64,000 nt of DNA from Zopfochytrium polystomum (Eukaryota > Chytridiomycota > Chytridiomycetes > Chytridiales > Chytridiaceae). The stretch covers positions 372,001 through 436,000 of the forward strand of contig JAIVFJ010000019.1 of the NCBI GenBank assembly GCA_025765615.1, read 5' to 3'. The notes below the pieces were generated by a model that did not search any database, was not told the DNA's origin, and saw nothing but the letters and a program-made list of their open reading frames with translations. Positions 56,230 to 64,000 of the stretch are shown piece by piece. The position numbers and the translations under genes were made by a program. The number at the start of each line of letters is the position of its first letter. Positions within the stretch are counted from its first letter, which is position 1.

Positions 56230-56820
56230 CTCCTGAGATTTTCGGTTTAGCCCGTTTATCCTTGAGGGACCTTCTTCTTCCGCTGTTATCCCTCCCTTTT
56301 TGGCCAACCAACAGTGCCCTCCTTTTTTTTTTTTATCTCTTTCCAGTTCTATGCCGTCCACTCGGGCCGCCCCTTGCTGTCGCAAATACTGCTCTATACT
56401 TTTTTTTTCTTTTTTTTTTTTTTTTGGGTTGTCCCCGACACCAGCCTTTGATTGTTCACATGATTACCTGCGTGTGTGTGAAGCTCCGGCAATAAAAATG
56501 AAGGAAAAAATCACACCAGTGGTTGGAGAGGTTGGAGAGGGGAGTTTCCTTTTTACACTCTGTTTGTACTCGCCGCCGTACAGCAGTAGCAGCGGCGGTA
56601 CAATCGAATTTACCAGCTATTATTGCAGGCGCACAACATTCTTTCCAATTGGCTTTGATGATCGCTGTCATTGTCACCCACCGCTAGCCCGTCTCGCTAA
56701 GATTTAAGGAGCGGCTGGTTTCTCGGTGAAGTGTTGGCTGCCTTGACTGGCTTTGTATTACATGCAACAAATTCTTCTTTAACTGACCAGCGAGGGACAA
56801 TCATCCTGTCGCCCGAGCAG
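56230..56820. other. Intergenic, with possible polyadenylation signal
   Basis: T-rich 3' flank with poly-T tracts at 56321-56333 and 56399-56424, and an AATAAA at about 56491. The remaining ~300 bases are the presumed promoter of the F-box gene. Confidence 0.4.
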
Positions 56821-58086
56821 ATGACCGACCATCACGGCTTCCCGCCGCCGTCGTTGTTGCTCCCCTCGCAGCCACGCTCCACACCGTTCCTCCCCGACGA
56901 GGTCCTCCTGACCGTCCTGCTCGCGGACCCGTCGGGCCGCCTGCTCCGCCTCGGCCGTCAGCTCTGCCGCTCGCTCGGCGATGCCTGCACGCGCCACATG
57001 CTGGCCGGTCGGCGCCCACGCGGAGGGGACTCCGACGACGACCCCATCCGCGATCGCGATCACGACGGGCCGAGCGTCCTGTCCCTGACCAGCTTGAGTG
57101 CGTTCGATGCCGCCCTCGCCGGCCTCGAGTCGTCCCTGCAGCCAGAGCCATCCCGCGGCCCCGTCCCCACCACCACCACCACTCCGCACAACACCGCATC
57201 CATCTTCCACCACCGCTCGGCCCTCGCCGCGCTTCGCTGCGCCCTCTCCCGCGACGACCTGCGCGTGATGATCTTCCAACTGGCCCCGCACCGCGGCGTC
57301 CCGCCATCCGGCCGGGGTCGCGGACGCGGCCTCGCGCGGCAGCACCCGTCCCCGTCCCACCACTACGTCGACCTGGACGACCTGGACCTCGTGAACGACC
57401 GCCTCGCCCGGCTGCTGCGCGGATTTGCCCAGCTCCGCCTCCTTCACATCGACGTGGCCCTCTCCGACGGCTTGCTCGCGACCCTGGCGTCGACGCCGTC
57501 GCCCCAGCTGCAACTCCGCGGACGCCCGGTCGTCGCTACCCTCACCCACTTGACGCTCCGCAGCTCGTCCGGCGCCCCGGACGGGGCCACCCCCCTCGCC
57601 TTCAGGGCGCTGCTGCTCGCCGCGCGCAGCTTGACCTGCTTAGAGCTCCAGATCCAGTGGACTTTGAGTGAGTGGAATCGGCGCGTCACCGCCACCAGCG
57701 CAGAAACGGACGGCACCGCGTTCGACGACAGCAACGACCCCGCCGCCGCGACGCCGCTCCCGCTTCGCCGATTCACGTACTGGTTCCCGGCCTTCAACCT
57801 GCAGCCGCAGAAGGACGCGGCGCTGCTTTCGTGGATCGCCGCGCGCGCCCCGCGTGTGGAGTGCATCGTCGTGACGAAAGACGGGCCTGTCGACGACTTG
57901 TACGCCCCGCGGCACCCGTACACCGCCGCCGGCCTCCTCGCGTCCACCGCAGAGCATTTTCGATCCTTGCGGTCGCTGACCGTAGTCCGTAACCGACACC
58001 CGCTCTGGGTCCGCGAGGGTAAAGTTCCCCACCCCCCTCCTCCTCCCTTCACTTTCCTTTCCCTCCTTGCATCAAGAGCGCTCTCT

Positions 58087-58119
<33 letters not shown>

Positions 58120-58885
58120 AATCCCCCCAGACGAGTGGTTCCACACCTTTGCGCTTGCCGCGTCGCGGCTCGAGGCGCTGTGCCTGGACCTCCGCGCCTG
58201 CGCGCCCGACGACGTGCAAGACGAGCTGTCCCTCGCCGCCTTCGACCGCGGCCTAGCCACCCTCCCCGCCCTCCGCGTCCTCGACGTCCGCGGCGCCCGC
58301 TGGTTCTCCGCTGCCTTCCTCGCCCGCCTCCTCGCAACCGACCGCCCCGCCTCGCTCGCCCTCCGATGCCTGCGCCTCGAGACCGTCCCGCTCGACGGAT
58401 TCTTTGGTAATCCTGCCGACGAAGACGACGGCCAAGGAGACGACAAACCGTGGCTGGCCGACCTCGGCGTCGTCGTCGTAACCGCGGCACTCGACCGCCT
58501 GTGGATCGTCGACTGCGCCGCCTCCGCCACCGACGCCGCCCTGCGCCGCGCCGCAGCCGACACCGTCGCCCCCGCCCCGCGCGCCGGCCGCTTCGTCTTC
58601 TCGTCGCGCAAATGGGGCCGCGTCTTCGTCTCCGGCTGGCGCGCGTCGCTCCCGCTGCCTCGTCCCGCTCCCGCTGATGCTCCTCCCGCGTCGACCGCTG
58701 GGACGTGTCCCCAGGAGGAGGCGTCGTCGGCGTTTGCGCACGCCGATGCGGATGCGGATGCGGCGGCGGCGGCCGACGCGCTCGCGCGAAACGGATGGGA
58801 TTTCGAGGCGCTGGCCCGCAACCCGCCGTGCGATTACCGCTTCGCCGGCGCGCACGGGTTCCCGCTGGCGCACGAAAGAGTCTGA
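56821..58885 (+). CDS. F-box-like protein, probable leucine-rich-repeat type
   Basis: Exons are 56821-58018 and 58131-58885 (GTAAAG donor, CCCCCAG acceptor; phase agrees), giving about 650 aa. Residues about 23-60 resemble an F-box: FLPDEVLLTVLLADPSGRLLRLGRQLCRSLGDA. F-box proteins recruit substrates to SCF ubiquitin ligases. The rest has spaced Leu-rich segments (LRLLHIDVALSDGLLATL, VATLTHLTLRSS, SLTCLELQIQW, LPALRVLDVRGARWFS) as in irregular LRR arrays. No signal peptide or membrane segment is seen. The intron contains a poly-T tract of about 30. The F-box match is moderate, so this could also be a divergent LRR protein. Confidence 0.65.
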
Positions 58886-59710
58886 AATATATATACATAT
58901 ATGTATAGTGGGGATGCCGTGGTCCCGCTCCTTGCGAAGACTTTCTGCCCCCCGGCAATACCATTTCGCTCACTCCCCCTCCCACAAGCCTCCACACACC
59001 CCCGGGGAGAAAAAAAAAAAAAAAAAAAGGAGGAGGAGAACTGCTTGAACGCAATTGTTAATACAATTTCCTGCTTGGGTTGATCGAAAAGACGCCACGC
59101 TGATGTCCGCTTTTCTGTTCCATCCAAGAGATGGTGGCTGGGATTGCATATGCAAATATGTTCTGGCACGGGAAGAAAAAATACATGCACAAATGGGGAC
59201 AACAGTGACTGAAATGGTTTAAGTGTGAAATATATGTTTCAACTTGTTTTTTTTTTTTTTGTTTTTTTTTGTGTGTGTGTGTGTGTGTGTAGGTGTGTGG
59301 AAATGCTGACGCACAGAAGCGGAAAATGAAGGTCCAAAACGTCTCGGGATTCGATCTTGTTCCGTCAAAAGTAGCAAACATGATTCAATCCCCTCCCCTC
59401 GTCCGGATATCAACTCTCCCGTCCTGGTGCGACGCAAGCACCTCCTGTTCCACCAACGCGTTTTTGTTTATTCAGCGAAAATGGCACCGACGATTTTAGG
59501 AGGAGGTTGGGGGGGGTGGGGGGGGGAGGGGAGGGGGGGAAGGGCGGGAGCTCGCGGAGATTTCCGTTGGCAAAGAGGAGTTTGGCGAAAGAGGGCAGTG
59601 GAGGATTTGACGAGACGAAAGCAACAAAAAAAAAATAATAAAAAAAAGTGAGGGATTCGGAGGGGGGGGGGAGAAAGGCGCAGCCAGCCAACCTTCTTTG
59701 GCGCGCAGCG
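58886..59710. other. Intergenic between convergent genes
   Basis: Lies between the 3' ends of the F-box gene (plus) and the sirtuin gene (minus). It has an A run (59011-59028), a poly-T/(GT)n tract (59247-59290), and a G-rich stretch (59500-59545). No gene seen. Confidence 0.4.
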
Positions 59711-62145
<2,435 letters not shown>

Positions 62146-64000
62146 TCAGTCCTCTTTCTTCCTCCTGCTCGGTTGTCCCGGCGCCGCCACGGCCTCCGCC
62201 GCAGCCGTCGCAGCGGCCGTCCGCACTGCGGCCACAAACCCGCGCTGGAACGCGTCGCCCGAAAACCGACCTGCCACGTGCCGCCGCGCCCGCTCCCGCA
62301 TCGCTGCCGATGTCGCTGGGTTCAGGTCGAACGCGGCGTGGAGGCACGACGCAAATTCGGCCGCGGTCGACGCGCGGTAGCCTTTTTTTTTTTTTTTTGC
62401 AATTTTTTTTTTTTTGGAAATAGAAAGGGGAGGTTGGGAGGCGAATTAACGGGTTGCCGCATCGTTTTGGTTGCTCAACATACCCGTCGGTTCGCCGTCG
62501 TCTGCGGCGACGACGATGTCCATCTTGGGTCCGCCCGAGTCATGCGCGACTGGAATCAACCCTGCCGCCTGCAAACGTGGTAAAAAGTGGTAGGGACGAG
62601 GATTATTATAAAGAATTCGTTTGTGGGGGGAACGGTGTCTGCAAAGCACACTCCGTTTTACTGCTCACCATGTACTCGACGACGCCGATCCCGAAATGCT
62701 CGTTGGTCATTGTGTGGAGGCCGACAGACGATCTGCTCAGGTGCGAGACGAGGTCCGCGTACGGTGCGTTTACAATGAACCGGACGTTGTTCTGCTCATG
62801 AAAATATAAATTGGGCAAAGAGCGAAAAGTTAGGGACATTCAACGTTTTGGGGTTTCTTGCGTGCTTGTGGTAACGGAGGTGAGGAATGGGGAGTGGGGA
62901 AAAACTCTGTCCAACGCGCCGGACCGTGACAAACCAACGAACCTCCAAGTCCAGTTGCTTGGCCTGTTTCCGGAGGTCGTCGACGATTTTCTGGTCGTCG
63001 GCGTTGCGGCAGCCCCCGATGAGAATAAGGTACACCTTGAGCGGGCCGTCGCGGAACTCTGGGTGTTGTTCGAGGAGCAGGTGCATGGCTTCCAATTGGA
63101 GAGAGTGTGCTTTTTCGGGTCTGCAGGGGTGCGAATTTCAAAGAGAAAGAAGAAGTGTTGATGGATAATGGCGAGGGCGGCATTGGTTGGGTTTGCGGCG
63201 AAAACTTCGGGGAAAGGAGAAGAAAATTGCCTGGACCTAAATTGTGCAACCGACAATATTGTTCGCTCTCGCAGGGACGCTTCAAAGCCAACTAAAGCGC
63301 GCGTGTCGCAGGGAGGATACACGATCTTTGTGCGCTCGGGCACCTTCCAAATGTCATTGAGGTGGTTGAACGTCCATGTCGAGTTAGCCTTTTCGCACAA
63401 GGGAAAAGATGAACATCGAGATTAGCAAACAAACCGGCATTGATCAGATGGAAAAAAGGGCGGGTAGCGAAAGGAAAACAGCACTCGCCATGACAGTATC
63501 CGCGCACGATCCCACCGAGGAATAAAGGGAAGAAAACCACCTGTAATATCTGCAGAACAGGACGGTCGGCGCGTCGTAATTATAGTTCGCGAGTTAAAAA
63601 TCTCCTGCCCCTCTTAGTGAAACCGATTGAAACACGTAACCCAACCCTCCCCTTACCCAAGCTTCAGCAGTCGAAGCGGTCCAGACGATACGGAACCTTT
63701 GTTATTAAAAGAAACCGTTCCCTCACGAACGACGCCAAGCATGTCCGAGCTTTAGATTTAGCGCAGTCGGGGCGAAGCATCGAAGGATTTTGGTCAGAAC
63801 GACAGACCCGGTTCCCCGCGTAATCTCGTTGCTCTCCCCCCAACTCCTCACCTGATCGTGGGGTAATGTACATACGCAACGACTGTGACGCCGAACACGA
63901 GCTTGACGAGGGGGTAGATGAACGCGAACCCAATTGTGTCGACGAACACGTCCGGGATGAGGAGGTTGATCGCTTCCCACCCCGTGACGAGTGACCCCAG
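62146..64000 (-). CDS. ALG11: ALG11, GDP-Man:Man3GlcNAc2-PP-dolichol alpha-1,2-mannosyltransferase (5' end off window)
   Basis: ALG11 adds the fourth and fifth mannoses to the dolichol-linked oligosaccharide on the cytosolic ER face. Minus-strand exons: 64000(partial)-63852, 63749-63657, 63549-63489, 63388-63237, 63120-62943, 62791-62669, 62568-62484, 62381-62146. Family blocks in order: SLVTGWEAINLLIPDVFVDT, YVHYPTIS, SDMLGVVR, GSCADTVM, NSTWTFNHLNDIW, IVYPPCD, VAQFRPEK, LIGGCRNADDQKIVDDLR, GLHTMTNEHFGIGVVEYM, GLIPVAHDSGGPKMDIVV. The E-x7-E-type GT4 region is present (NEHFGIGVVE). The intron after TVM starts with GC (GCGAGT) instead of GT. About 358 codons are visible; the N-terminal membrane anchor lies outside. 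The C-terminus ends KKED. Confidence 0.92.

Overview
This is a eukaryotic nuclear window. Genes are split by short introns (about 50-170 nt, mostly GT-AG), intergenic DNA is rich in microsatellites and homopolymers, and many proteins carry long Ser, Thr, Ala, Gln or Asp runs. The gene set fits a zoosporic fungus, most likely a chytrid: a SAPS phosphatase regulator, an ER syntaxin, ALG11, a PHOSPHO-type HAD phosphatase, a KIAA0930 (DUF2045) homologue, a ferric-reductase-like flavocytochrome, and TKL kinase-ankyrin architecture. The placement is an inference from content only; no rRNA or marker gene is present.

Layout, left to right. 1-0.45 kb: a hAT transposase remnant. 1.1-8.0 kb: two unrecognised low-complexity genes, divergently transcribed. 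9.8-12.8 kb: a 12-exon SAPS-domain gene. 13.8-14.2 kb: a solo LTR. 16.0-18.8 kb: a single-pass membrane protein with a signal peptide. 22.5-24.5 kb: a single-pass membrane protein with a cytoplasmic SH3 domain. 27.6-29.5 kb: a ferric-reductase-like protein. 30.4-31.4 kb: a diverged ~570 bp tandem duplication. 32.1-33.5 kb: a membrane-anchored low-complexity protein. 34.3-36.8 kb: a syntaxin-18/Ufe1 SNARE. 37.2-39.2 kb: a PHOSPHO-family phosphatase. 41.1-43.2 kb: a decayed Ty1/copia element whose 3' LTR abuts a broken ankyrin-repeat gene. 44.3-48.4 kb: a J-domain protein with a very long acidic tail. 49.0-53.2 kb: a TIR + TKL kinase + ankyrin-repeat protein, the most striking gene here. 53.4-53.6 kb: a Tc1/mariner fragment. 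54.3-56.2 kb: the KIAA0930 homologue. 56.8-58.9 kb: an F-box-like protein. 59.7-61.5 kb: a sirtuin with an insertion in its zinc module. 62.1-64.0 kb: ALG11, running off the right edge.

The genes are an ordinary eukaryotic mix and do not form one pathway. Themes are secretory/ER function (syntaxin 18, ALG11), chaperone and signalling (J protein, SAPS, TIR-kinase-ankyrin), and cell-surface proteins (two single-pass membrane proteins and the reductase).

Eight otherwise intact genes or regions each need removal of exactly one base from a G or C run to restore a continuous frame with matching intron phases. I read this mainly as systematic homopolymer over-calling in the assembly, not as eight true pseudogenes. 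All coordinates are for the sequence as given. No tRNA, rRNA or CRISPR was found by eye.
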